Shown piece after piece: positions 9,061 to 17,531 of a DNA stretch of 64,000 bases. The stretch spans positions 1-64,000 of the forward strand of contig JAHEIH010000003.1 in NCBI GenBank assembly GCA_024639455.1, written 5' to 3'. Source of the DNA: Cellvibrionales bacterium. GTDB lineage: Bacteria; Pseudomonadota; Gammaproteobacteria; Pseudomonadales; JAHEIH01. A program made the translations under genes and the position numbers. The notes below the pieces were generated by a model. It was not told the origin of the DNA, did no database searches, and was given only the letters and a program-made list of their open reading frames with translations. How positions within the stretch are numbered: the first letter of the stretch is position 1; each line of letters opens with the position of its first letter.

Positions 9061-10212
9061 ATGGAATTAACACAGGAACACAAACAGCTATCGGAGACGG
9101 TTGAAAAATTTGTCGAGCAAGAGATCAATCCTTTCGTTGAAGAGTGGGAGGCTAACGAAGCCTTCCCCGCGCACGAAGTATTTAAGAAGCTCGGCGATCT
9201 CGGCCTACTCGGAGTGAAATACGAAGAGGAATACGGCGGTCTTGGTTTAGATTTTACCTATTCGATCGTGATGGCCGAAGCGCTGGGTGTGTCTAACTGT
9301 GGCGGTGTGCCACTGGCTATCGGTGTACAAACCGACATGTGTACACCTGCGCTGGCGCGCAATGGTTCGCCCGCGCTGAAAAGCGAGTTTCTAGCACCCA
9401 CCATTGCCGGTGATATGGTAGGTTGTATCGGTGTCAGTGAGCCCGGTGCAGGTTCTGACGTGGCGTCAATGAAACTCACCGCTAAAATAGACGGCGACAA
9501 TTACGTGATCAACGGTACAAAAATGTGGATCACCAATGGTTTGCAGGCGGATTGGTGCTGTTTGCTGGCCAATACTTCAGACGGTCCGGTGCACAAAAAC
9601 AAGAGTCTGATCGTAGTGCCGATGGACGCCGCCGGTATTAGCAAGCAAAAAATCCTCAAAATGGGCATGAATTCGTCGGATACTGCACAGCTGTTTTTTG
9701 ACAATGTGCGCGTACCGCGTCGCCACCTTATCGGTGAAGAGGGGCGTGGTTTTATCTATCAGATGCAGCAATTCCAAGAGGAGCGTATTTGGGGTGCCGC
9801 GCGCAACCTGCGTATTTTGGATCGTTTGATCGACGAGACGATCGAGTACACCCGGCAGCGGGTCAGCTTCAAGAAAAGTATATTGGACAACCAAGTGGTT
9901 CACTTTCGCTTAGCCGAACTGCGCACCGAAGTCGAATTGCTGCGCTCGTTAGTTTACCGCGCGACAGACGATTATGTGGCGGGCAAGGAGGTAACGAAGT
10001 TGGCGTCGATGGCCAAACTGAAATCGGGCCGCCTGATTCGTGAAGTGGCGGATAGCTGCTTGCAGTATTGGGGCGGCATGGGTTTCACCCGCGAAAATAT
10101 CGTGTCGCAGTTTTATCGTGATGGCCGCTTATCCTCCATTGGTGGCGGTGCCGACGAAGTGATGTTGCAGATTATCTGCAAGATGGAAGGCACGCTGCCT
10201 TCATCGAAATAA
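9061..10212 (+). CDS. Acyl-CoA dehydrogenase (citronellyl/isovaleryl-CoA type)
   Basis: A 383-residue FAD enzyme that introduces a double bond into an acyl-CoA. Signature sequences are GCIGVSEPGAGSDVA in the middle domain and QYWGGMGFTREN near the C-terminus. The usual C-terminal YEGT glutamate is replaced by GGGADE. Instead a glutamate is available in FQEERIWGA, the position used by isovaleryl-CoA dehydrogenase and relatives. This points to a branched-chain or terpenoid-type substrate such as citronellyl-CoA (AtuD-like), but that is inference. The gene follows the TRAP transporter closely and ends at a bidirectional terminator. Confidence 0.9.
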   Translation: MELTQEHKQLSETVEKFVEQEINPFVEEWEANEAFPAHEVFKKLGDLGLLGVKYEEEYGGLGLDFTYSIVMAEALGVSNCGGVPLAIGVQTDMCTPALARNGSPALKSEFLAPTIAGDMVGCIGVSEPGAGSDVASMKLTAKIDGDNYVINGTKMWITNGLQADWCCLLANTSDGPVHKNKSLIVVPMDAAGISKQKILKMGMNSSDTAQLFFDNVRVPRRHLIGEEGRGFIYQMQQFQEERIWGAARNLRILDRLIDETIEYTRQRVSFKKSILDNQVVHFRLAELRTEVELLRSLVYRATDDYVAGKEVTKLASMAKLKSGRLIREVADSCLQYWGGMGFTRENIVSQFYRDGRLSSIGGGADEVMLQIICKMEGTLPSSK

Positions 10213-10235
10213 AAAAACGCACCGAGGTGCGTTTC
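10212..10235. terminator. Bidirectional rho-independent terminator
   Basis: The inverted repeat AAACGCAC-CGAG-GTGCGTTT, preceded by an A run, lies between the stop codons of two convergent acyl-CoA dehydrogenase genes. On the minus strand it is followed by a run of seven T; on the plus strand the T run is shorter (TTTC). Confidence 0.7.
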
Positions 10236-10240
10236 TTGGG

Positions 10241-11317
10241 CTAGGTTTGATGCTGCATGGCGCGCTGATGTGCGTCGTGCGGGCTGCCGAGTAGCATGCG
10301 GTTTTGGCCGATGCGCTTGGCCCAGTAGTGCAATCCTAAATCGTCGGTAATGCCAATGCCGCCGTGCACTTCGATCGATTTTCGGGCGACAATGTGGCCG
10401 GCATCTGATAGCAATGCTTTGGCGTGGCAAGCGTAAAGCGTGACTTCATCAGGCGCGTTATCGAAGGCGTGCGCCGCATACCACACCAGAGAGCGCCCCG
10501 GTTCAATGTCGGCGGCCATCTCCGCACAGAGGTGTTTAACGGCTTGGAAGCTACCGATTAGACGCCCAAATTGGCGTCGCACCTGCGCATAAGCGACCGC
10601 GTCATCAATCATCTTCCACGCCGCTCCCAAGCTGTCAGCGGCTTGAATAATCCATGCGGCATTGAGTAGTTGTTCAATGCTGGTGCGATTGGCATCTGGC
10701 AGGCATTGCGCAGGGGTGTTGTTGAAGTTGAGTTCCAGGGTAGGCCGGCTACCATCAATGGTGTGCTGTGGTGTGAAGGTGAGACCGCTGGCGTTGGCTT
10801 CGACTAGCCACAATTGCTGATCACAGGCGACAATGTAGGCATCTGCTTCGCGTCCATCCAAGACAAACAGGGTGGTACCATTGAGGGTGCCGTTTTGTTG
10901 ATGCACCGGCTGAGTCACGCGATAGCCAGAAACTAGCTCGGTAAAGGCGAATCCCACGGTGCCGTTACCCGCCGCCATCATGCTTAGCCACTGTTGTTTT
11001 TGTGCTGCGGAACCTGTGTGCATGAGCGCAAGCGTACTGAGGATGCAGCTTCCCAGATAGGGCGAAGGAGCACAGGCGCGCCCCATCTCTTCGGCGACTA
11101 GCGCCGCTTCGAGCATCGACAAACCAATGCCGCCATATTGTTCAGGTACCAACAGGGCAGGAATCCCCAGTTGAACCATGGTTTGCCATGCCGATTCGTG
11201 GCGAGATCGTTGGTTGTCGACGCAGTCGCGCAAAGAGGCGACGTCAACAAGATCAGTAAGGGCGTTGCGAACGCTATCCTGTAGCATGATTTGATCTTCA
11301 GAGAGGGCAAATTCCAT
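10241..11317 (-). CDS. Acyl-CoA dehydrogenase, small-subunit type
   Basis: A 358-residue acyl-CoA dehydrogenase family protein, shorter and more diverged than canonical homotetrameric enzymes. The family folds are recognisable: EMGRACAPSPYLGS in the N-terminal domain and SIEVHGGIGITDDLGLHYWAKR in the C-terminal helical domain. The middle domain lacks the usual GxxxSEPxAGSD motif, reading AFTELVSGYR instead, so FAD or substrate contacts are likely incomplete. The gene starts four bases after the end of another acyl-CoA dehydrogenase gene. This pairing resembles the alpha2beta2 heteromeric dehydrogenases of steroid side-chain degradation (ChsE/FadE type), in which each chain supplies part of the active site. 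Confidence 0.87.
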   Translation of the reverse strand: MEFALSEDQIMLQDSVRNALTDLVDVASLRDCVDNQRSRHESAWQTMVQLGIPALLVPEQYGGIGLSMLEAALVAEEMGRACAPSPYLGSCILSTLALMHTGSAAQKQQWLSMMAAGNGTVGFAFTELVSGYRVTQPVHQQNGTLNGTTLFVLDGREADAYIVACDQQLWLVEANASGLTFTPQHTIDGSRPTLELNFNNTPAQCLPDANRTSIEQLLNAAWIIQAADSLGAAWKMIDDAVAYAQVRRQFGRLIGSFQAVKHLCAEMAADIEPGRSLVWYAAHAFDNAPDEVTLYACHAKALLSDAGHIVARKSIEVHGGIGITDDLGLHYWAKRIGQNRMLLGSPHDAHQRAMQHQT

Positions 11318-11321
11318 CTGA

Positions 11322-12521
11322 TTAGCCCTCCTTGTTGACGGGTTTGGGTTCCCGAGGCATGCCTAAGCCGCGTTCCGCGATAATGTTTTTCTGGATCTGT
11401 GCAGTACCACCGCCAATGATGAGACCGAGGTCCATCGCTTCGCGTTCGAACCAAACCCCGCCATCACGCACACGAGGATCGGATTGATTCAAGAGCCCCA
11501 GCTCGCCCTGAGCGTCGAGCGCCAATACATCGACTTGATAGCGTGTTTCCGTGCCGTAAAGCTTAGTGATGAGACCCGCGATGCCAGGGTCGGTTCCCTT
11601 CATTGAGTGTGTGAGTAGACGCAAATCGTGGCATTTGAGCGCCAATAAACGACTTTGCAATTGCATCAAACGCTCTTGTAAGGCTTGTGATGTAGTAATC
11701 GCTTGACCATTGCGCTGGTTCTCTTTTATGAGCTGGCTGAGTTCGGCGTAGCGCTGCGATAGCAAGGCCGAGTTAGCCAGATAGGCACGCTCGTGTTGCA
11801 GCGTGGCGTTAGCTACACGCCAGCCGTCGCCGCGTTCACCGAGCATTTGGATTCTGGGAACTCTCACGTCGGTGAAGAATACTTCGTTGAATTCGGCGCG
11901 ACCGCTCATGGTTTTCAAGGGCCTTATGTCGATGCCCGGATCATCCATCGAAAATAACAGGTAACTGATGCCTTCGTGTTTTGGGGCGTGCGGCTCGGTA
12001 CGCACCAAGCAGAAAATCATGTCGGCTTCGTGCGCGGTTGATGTCCAAATCTTTTGCCCGTTGACGATGAAATTTTCGCCGTCTTCAACACCTCTGGTTT
12101 GCAATGCCGCTAGATCTGAGCCGGCGTTTGGCTCTGAATACCCTTGGCACCAGACCATTTCACCTCGAAGGGTTGGGGCAATGTAGTCTCGTTTTTGTTG
12201 TTCGGTACCCAGTTCAAGCAGGGTTGGTACTAGCATCGAGATACCTTGGTTGCCAATGCCCGCCGGGATGGCCGCACGGCTAAACTCCTCGACAATCAGG
12301 CGTTGCTCCATAATGTCGTAGGGGGCACCGTAGCCGCCGTATTCCAACGGGACAAAGCGGCCGGCGTAGCCGTGCTCAAGCAAAAGCGCTTGCCAGGCTA
12401 TTTGTTTGGGACCTGGTCGTTGCCCAGGGATGACACCTTCGGCACGATCGCCGTAAAGGGCGATGAATTCGCGAATGGCTTGGCGGAAGGCTATGTGGTT
12501 TGGGCTGAGGGTAAGATCCAT
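11322..12521 (-). CDS. Acyl-CoA dehydrogenase, partner subunit
   Basis: A 399-residue FAD-dependent acyl-CoA dehydrogenase. It keeps the complete middle-domain motif (QGYSEPNAGSDLA) and the WTSTAH region, plus a C-terminal GGGTAQIQKNIIAERGLG segment. It lies four bases upstream of the smaller acyl-CoA dehydrogenase gene and 12 bases downstream of an alkylsulfatase gene, all on the minus strand. The two dehydrogenases probably form a heteromer of the type found in steroid or other bulky acyl-CoA degradation; that is inferred from the gene pairing and sizes, not shown by the sequence. Confidence 0.9.
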   Translation of the reverse strand: MDLTLSPNHIAFRQAIREFIALYGDRAEGVIPGQRPGPKQIAWQALLLEHGYAGRFVPLEYGGYGAPYDIMEQRLIVEEFSRAAIPAGIGNQGISMLVPTLLELGTEQQKRDYIAPTLRGEMVWCQGYSEPNAGSDLAALQTRGVEDGENFIVNGQKIWTSTAHEADMIFCLVRTEPHAPKHEGISYLLFSMDDPGIDIRPLKTMSGRAEFNEVFFTDVRVPRIQMLGERGDGWRVANATLQHERAYLANSALLSQRYAELSQLIKENQRNGQAITTSQALQERLMQLQSRLLALKCHDLRLLTHSMKGTDPGIAGLITKLYGTETRYQVDVLALDAQGELGLLNQSDPRVRDGGVWFEREAMDLGLIIGGGTAQIQKNIIAERGLGMPREPKPVNKEG

Positions 12522-12533
12522 GCCGGTGCTGTC

Positions 12534-14390
12534 CTAGTTGCGCGTGGTGAGTGTGATCGGCTCGCTGTTGGCGGTGTCAAGATATTCATCGAAGGTGCTA
12601 ACCGTCGTTATATCTCCACTGAGCAGCGTTGCCTTGTTATCTGCCAACGCCTTGGCAAAGTTGGGTTGGCGAGCTTGTCCAAGTAATTGGCGACGCGTCA
12701 TGGCAATGTGCGCATCGCCGTTGTCGCGATGGCCGAGTTGGAAGGCTGCCACGCCGTTACGCAAAGTGATATTAGCTTGTAATTCTTCATCGCTAACACT
12801 GACGTTGATCGACAGGTTGATACCGTCGGCCGCGGCGCGGGCGCCATCTACCTTAAAGCGAAGCCCTTCGATAATCGCTTGCGAGGGGAAGGCGCGTACC
12901 AAATCGGGAGAGGCGGTATTGAGCGCCTTACTGTAATCCAGATGACCTTCCAATTCGAGTGCTGAGGTCAGTAGCCAATTGCGCCAGTTGGTGTTGGTCA
13001 AACGGTAGGCCAATTGACGAAGGTTGTCGGCTTTCAATTGCCTTGCTTCACGATCGTTGGGATCAATGTTAAGCAGGTGGGTCAGCAGTTCGGCTGACCA
13101 CTGTGGGTCGTCATTTCGACTGGCTTTGTCAGCTTCGCTGTACACCTTGTAGCGGCCACCCATGAGGGCAACGTAACGCTTGGAAGCTTCCTGAGAGGGC
13201 AGCGGTGCCAAGGTGGTGGGGTCGCCGTTAAACCAGCCCATCTCGCCAACGTAAATTTGGCGTACGGCGTGTTCTACACCGCCATAAAAATCGCCCAGGT
13301 AGGGGTGATCAGCAAGATGATCGGGCAGTGTCACTGCTTGCACCAGTTGGTCTGGCAGGTAGCCCTTATTCATGAATCGCAGAGTTTGGTCGTACACGTA
13401 TTGAATGGCGTCGCGGTAGGCTTCAAGGAATGAGGCAACGTGCACTTTGCCCGCAATGGGACGTCCGTGAGACAGCACCATGTAGTCTGCCGGGAATCGA
13501 CGCATCTTGTCGATGGAGCGGAACCAGGTGTCCGGCAGGCGGTAGCGTGTGCCACGGATGGTATGCAGATTGGGGAAGGATTCTCCCTGCAAAATTTCCG
13601 CGCTGTGCAAAATGTTTAACTGTGGAAACCAGCTAGCGATCTCGTCGGGGGATTCGCTGGGCAGCCACTCAAAGTGGACATCAAGACCGCCGATATTGGT
13701 GTCTAGTACGTCATCGATAATCACATTGGGAGTAATCAAACTGAGTTTTTCCACCACAAAATCGGGGCCTAGGCCGCTGTTAACACGGCCATCAGGTCCA
13801 GAGGGCAGCAGGGTGCCGAGTGTGTAGTTGGCCCGGGCCGCCACCAGCGGTCCCAGCCCCATGGTTTTAGTCGCCATTAAGTTTTTGAGGAAATCGCGGT
13901 GGGCGATCACTTGAACACGTCCGTTGGTCATATCTTCGTCGCTAACAAAGGCACGCACACCGCCGTAATGATCAATATGGGAGTGCGAGTAGAGCACGCC
14001 AACGATGGGTTTGTCGCTGTATTCGCGGAAGGCGGTGAGGGCGCGCTGACCCTTGATAACATCTTCCGGTGGGTCTATCACCAAAACCCCGCTAGGGCCA
14101 ACAAAAAAGGCTGTAGAGCACAAGGCATAGCCATAGGTTTGGTATACATTGTCGGCAATCTTATAAACGCCTTGGTTCATTTTTTGCGAGTGCGCCGTCA
14201 AATCGGGGTGAATTTTTGGGTCAGACTGGTGGTAACTCAGGTTTTTGCCGGTGGGGCGCCACTCAATACCCGCCGCATCGCCATGCCAATAGTGCGTCGC
14301 GGGTTCGGCCTGCAGGTCTGGGCTGCAGAGCATATTACCGATTACCGACAGGGCGAGAATGGAGGGGAAAAAGCGAGTGATGCGCGACAT
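12534..14390 (-). CDS. SdsA-like alkyl sulfatase, metallo-beta-lactamase fold
   Basis: About 618 residues, starting at the ATG whose upstream GGAG is well spaced; a second ATG four codons earlier lacks a ribosome site. A signal peptide covers about residues 1-28, so the enzyme is exported. The binuclear zinc motif HSHIDH of the metallo-beta-lactamase fold is intact and GRPIAGK-type loops follow. The middle helical dimerisation region and the C-terminal sterol-carrier-protein-2-like domain match SdsA1-type alkylsulfatases, which hydrolyse primary or secondary alkyl sulfate esters. It heads a minus-strand unit with two acyl-CoA dehydrogenases, so release of an alcohol followed by catabolism is plausible. 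Confidence 0.88.
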   Translation of the reverse strand: MSRITRFFPSILALSVIGNMLCSPDLQAEPATHYWHGDAAGIEWRPTGKNLSYHQSDPKIHPDLTAHSQKMNQGVYKIADNVYQTYGYALCSTAFFVGPSGVLVIDPPEDVIKGQRALTAFREYSDKPIVGVLYSHSHIDHYGGVRAFVSDEDMTNGRVQVIAHRDFLKNLMATKTMGLGPLVAARANYTLGTLLPSGPDGRVNSGLGPDFVVEKLSLITPNVIIDDVLDTNIGGLDVHFEWLPSESPDEIASWFPQLNILHSAEILQGESFPNLHTIRGTRYRLPDTWFRSIDKMRRFPADYMVLSHGRPIAGKVHVASFLEAYRDAIQYVYDQTLRFMNKGYLPDQLVQAVTLPDHLADHPYLGDFYGGVEHAVRQIYVGEMGWFNGDPTTLAPLPSQEASKRYVALMGGRYKVYSEADKASRNDDPQWSAELLTHLLNIDPNDREARQLKADNLRQLAYRLTNTNWRNWLLTSALELEGHLDYSKALNTASPDLVRAFPSQAIIEGLRFKVDGARAAADGINLSINVSVSDEELQANITLRNGVAAFQLGHRDNGDAHIAMTRRQLLGQARQPNFAKALADNKATLLSGDITTVSTFDEYLDTANSEPITLTTRN

Positions 14391-14485
14391 GATTGACTCC
14401 ATTGGCGTGGTTATCTTTTTATCTACGAAGATAGCGAAAGTGAAAGACTGTTAGCTCGTCGTATGCGACGAGCTAGGTCAAGAGG

Positions 14486-15577
14486 TTAAGGCTTTTGGCA
14501 CTCGTTACAGAATACATTGTCTATCTGCTCGCCACGTGCAATCTGTGCCACCCAATCGACAAAAGCAACACCATCCGCACGGGTGGTGTAAAACTCGGGC
14601 TTTCCCATAATGGTGTGTGGGTTACCGGGGGCGATAAAGCTGCGAATATTGTTGGACTCAGCGGCGATGTCGTTGTGGTTGGCGATGAGCGCTTCGCGCA
14701 GGATCTTGGTGGGCGCATTGCGTAGCGACAAGAAGTATTTTTGCGCGCCATCTTCGGCATTGTCATAGCGCGCAAAGGTGATGTTTGGATGGGCTTTAGT
14801 CGCGGCGACGTAGAGTTTTTCGTAGACAAAAGTATCTGGGTCAACATGTTCAAAACCTTTGACCTGATGCAGCTTTGGAAAGGCCTGCCACTGGTCGCGA
14901 ACGTTGTGGTTGGGCACCCCGCGGCGATACCCCCCGGCCGCGTCACCTAGTTGGGTGATGTTGGCCTTTAGGTAGTGATTGGCGAGTTGGCTCGCGACAA
15001 TCGGCGTTGGAATCGCCCCGGCAGATGAGCCCGTCACAAAAACGTGCTCGGGTTGGGTGATATTGGCATAGGTCCAATCGAGTACCGCTGCCATGTTGGT
15101 TTGGCCGCGGTGGTGGATGGTCAAAGGCGTCTGTCCGTCTTGCGCGGCCGGATAAACCGTGTCGCCGCCGCCGAGATGCACGTCACCGCTACAGTAGGAC
15201 GCAAACACCACCGTGTGGTCGGCAAACGGATTGGCAGGATTGTTGAAATCAAACATGCCTTCCACTGGTGGCTGAAGATTTTCGGTGTTCACGGTGTAGG
15301 TTTTCATCATTCCGGTATCGCAGGTTTCGCGACTCCAGCAGCCACCGCCCCCCTGTAGGAAAAAGACCAGCTTGGCTGGGTCGCCACGATTGACCATGAA
15401 GCGGTAATCGGTGCCGTCGGAGCAAATTGCTTCGCCACCGGCGGTTAGTGTTTCCCATGCGCGTGGCGCAGTGTCAGTAGAAGCCATTTGATTGGCGGCG
15501 TCAGGGGCATGGCTGCAGCCTTGCAAAGATAGGCATACAAAGGCAGTAATTGACGTAAGACGTTTGACAGTTAGCAT
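14486..15577 (-). CDS. Pectinacetylesterase-family lipoprotein
   Basis: A 363-residue secreted hydrolase. The N-terminus is a lipoprotein signal (cysteine 21 in LSLQGC), so it is probably anchored to a membrane. The body matches the pectinacetylesterase/NOTUM family: FFLQGGGGCW forms the oxyanion region and GSSAGA contains the serine nucleophile. Several cysteines could form disulfides. The family removes acyl groups from polysaccharides, or palmitoleate from proteins in the case of NOTUM; the bacterial relatives are mostly uncharacterised. It lies 95 bases upstream of the alkylsulfatase on the same strand, so the two may be co-regulated, but the gap suggests separate starts. Confidence 0.82.
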   Translation of the reverse strand: MLTVKRLTSITAFVCLSLQGCSHAPDAANQMASTDTAPRAWETLTAGGEAICSDGTDYRFMVNRGDPAKLVFFLQGGGGCWSRETCDTGMMKTYTVNTENLQPPVEGMFDFNNPANPFADHTVVFASYCSGDVHLGGGDTVYPAAQDGQTPLTIHHRGQTNMAAVLDWTYANITQPEHVFVTGSSAGAIPTPIVASQLANHYLKANITQLGDAAGGYRRGVPNHNVRDQWQAFPKLHQVKGFEHVDPDTFVYEKLYVAATKAHPNITFARYDNAEDGAQKYFLSLRNAPTKILREALIANHNDIAAESNNIRSFIAPGNPHTIMGKPEFYTTRADGVAFVDWVAQIARGEQIDNVFCNECQKP

Positions 15578-15912
15578 GGCGTAATTTCCTAGTTATTTCT
15601 TCATACACTACCACTTAGATTAGTATTTGTTAGTCGTTATCTAGCGGATGTGACAATAGCCGCTAAAGCGATTGGCTATTCATCGCGGCTCTACATTTTT
15701 TGCTAAAAATACGAGTGAAGCGCGCCTAGGCGCGGCGCACGTTGTAGCCGGTGAATGTCTACATGCGCTGTAGTGATTCTGTTATCAAAGTCTTCCCACC
15801 GGGAACGCCATCTAAGGGCCCTTAAGTGCCCTATATCTGCCTAATGCAATTAAGTTATTTAACGAAATGTGCTAACGTAGCGGCCTTTAAACCATTCTCG
15901 AGAAAATTGTTC
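15578..15912. promoter_or_regulatory. Divergent intergenic region
   Basis: These 335 bases separate the esterase-like lipoprotein gene (minus strand) from the FAD monooxygenase gene (plus strand). Promoters for both must lie here. Small GC-rich inverted repeats are present, for example GCGCGCCTAGGCGCG near 15720, and AAGGGCCCTT near 15816. The stretch 15840-15890 is AT-rich. No regulator gene adjoins it and I find no clear RNA gene. Confidence 0.35.
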
Positions 15913-17187
15913 ATGTCCCAAAAACCGATAATTATCGCCGGCGCTGGTATTGGCGGTTTATCCCTCGCTATTACACTGCAAAAACTCCAGATTCCCTGCT
16001 TGGTCATCGAGTCGGTGTCTGAACTTAAGCCGCTGGGGGTGGGTATCAATCTGCAGCCAAATGCGGTGCGTGAATTGTATGAAATGGGTATCGGTGAAGA
16101 GCAACTCGACAAGGTCGGAGTGAAAACCCAAGAGTGGGCACTCGTGGGTCGCAATGGCCTTGAAATATACGCCGAGCCACGTGGTTTGGCGGCGGGCTAT
16201 AAATGGCCCCAATATTCAGTTCACCGCGGCGAACTGCAAATGCTGCTGCACGATACCTTCGTCAACCGAGGCGGTGCCGATGCACTGATTTTAGGTTACA
16301 AGGTGGTTAGCTACACCAACCACGCTGACGGTGTGTCGGTGGTAGCGGAATCCAAAGACGGCGACGTGCGCGAATTTGATGGATCGTTGGTGGTAGGTGC
16401 CGATGGTTTGCACTCGAAGATACGCGCGCAAATGTACCCCGATCAACCCGAGCCGCATTGGAGTGGCGCCATTATGTGGCGCGGTGTGACCAAGGGCAAA
16501 ACCCTGCGCACCGATGCTTCCTTTATAGGCTTGGGTTACCACGACCACCGCATGGTGGTGTACCCCATTTCACAGCCCGACGAAAACGGGTTGTCAGTGA
16601 TGAACTGGATTGCCGAAGTGACTGTGGATACCAAAGACGGCCTGCCCAGCGGCGACTGGAACCGCAAGGTAGCGCTGGAAGACTTCTTGCACCACTTTGA
16701 AGGCTGGAACTTCGAATGGTTGGACGTGCCCGCCATGTTGAAAGGGGCGGGCGATATTTATGAATACCCCATGATTGACCGTGACCCAGTCCCCACGTGG
16801 GTAGATGGTCGCGCCGTGTTGATGGGCGATGCCGCGCACGTGATGTATCCGGTAGGTTCTAACGGTGCTAGCCAGGCCATTGTTGATGCACGCGAACTTG
16901 GGGCAGCCTTCATCGCGCATGGTATTGGTACCGACGCCATCAACGCCTTCGATGAGAAGCTCTGTAAGCCCATTTCAGCCTTGGTGCTGCGTAACCGTGG
17001 GTCTGGTCCGTTTGGCTTGCTGCGTGAGGTGGAAGACCGCTGTGGTGGTGAATTCACCGATATCAACGAGGTGATGACGCAACAAGAGATGGATGACTTT
17101 ATGCACAACTACAAGTCGGCTGCGGGTTTCGCCATGGAGGCGTTGAACAACGCGCCTTCGATTATTGCTGCAGAGACTGTGGTTTAA
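15913..17187 (+). CDS. FAD-dependent monooxygenase
   Basis: A 424-residue class A flavoprotein hydroxylase, starting at the ATG of MSQKPII. A longer in-frame start exists 29 codons upstream but would add a non-conserved extension. The N-terminal FAD fingerprint is GAGIGGLSLA, and the second FAD motif is GRAVLMGDAAHVMYPVGSNGA. The middle DG motif reads VVGADGLHSKIR. These enzymes use NAD(P)H and O2 to hydroxylate aromatic or polyketide-like substrates; salicylate- and 6-hydroxynicotinate-type hydroxylases are relatives. The gene is followed three bases later by a small Dabb-domain gene, so the two are probably translated together. Substrate unknown. Confidence 0.88.
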   Translation: MSQKPIIIAGAGIGGLSLAITLQKLQIPCLVIESVSELKPLGVGINLQPNAVRELYEMGIGEEQLDKVGVKTQEWALVGRNGLEIYAEPRGLAAGYKWPQYSVHRGELQMLLHDTFVNRGGADALILGYKVVSYTNHADGVSVVAESKDGDVREFDGSLVVGADGLHSKIRAQMYPDQPEPHWSGAIMWRGVTKGKTLRTDASFIGLGYHDHRMVVYPISQPDENGLSVMNWIAEVTVDTKDGLPSGDWNRKVALEDFLHHFEGWNFEWLDVPAMLKGAGDIYEYPMIDRDPVPTWVDGRAVLMGDAAHVMYPVGSNGASQAIVDARELGAAFIAHGIGTDAINAFDEKLCKPISALVLRNRGSGPFGLLREVEDRCGGEFTDINEVMTQQEMDDFMHNYKSAAGFAMEALNNAPSIIAAETVV

Positions 17188-17189
17188 AC

Positions 17190-17492
17190 ATGCTACAGCA
17201 CTACATCACCATCAAATACGTTGACGATACCCCGGCAGCACATCGCGACGAGTTTTGCCGCCGTATGCTGGCCTTGCAAGACAGTATTGTCGAGGTAGAA
17301 GAGATCCAGATTGGCTGCGATATCGTCGGAGAGGTGCGCTCGTGGAACTTATTGATCAAACTGTTGGTGGCAGATTTTGACGCCTTGATTGCTTATCAAA
17401 AGCACCCCGACCACCAAGCCGTTGTGGCGTTTAATGCGCCCTATGTGAAAGAGGTTGGGGTGATCGATTTTGAAGCATTCTTCGAACGTTAG
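17190..17492 (+). CDS. Dabb-family (stress-responsive A/B barrel) protein
   Basis: A 100-residue protein of the dimeric alpha/beta-barrel superfamily. The family hallmark YQKHPDHQAVV is present near residues 70-80, and the N-terminus begins with the typical HYITIKY strand. Members include stress-induced proteins and small polyketide cyclases or decarboxylases. It follows the FAD monooxygenase with three bases between, so it may process or bind the monooxygenase product. That role is inference. A strong terminator follows directly, closing this two-gene operon. Confidence 0.82.
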   Translation: MLQHYITIKYVDDTPAAHRDEFCRRMLALQDSIVEVEEIQIGCDIVGEVRSWNLLIKLLVADFDALIAYQKHPDHQAVVAFNAPYVKEVGVIDFEAFFER

Positions 17493-17495
17493 ATA

Positions 17496-17528
17496 AAAAA
17501 AATGGGGAGCTAAGCTCCCCATTTTTTT
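17496..17528. terminator. Bidirectional rho-independent terminator
   Basis: A long perfect inverted repeat, ATGGGGAGC-TAA-GCTCCCCAT at 17502-17522, is flanked on one side by an A run and on the other by a T run. It separates the Dabb gene from the convergent ThuA-like gene and can serve both strands. Confidence 0.9.
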
Positions 17529-17531
17529 GCC

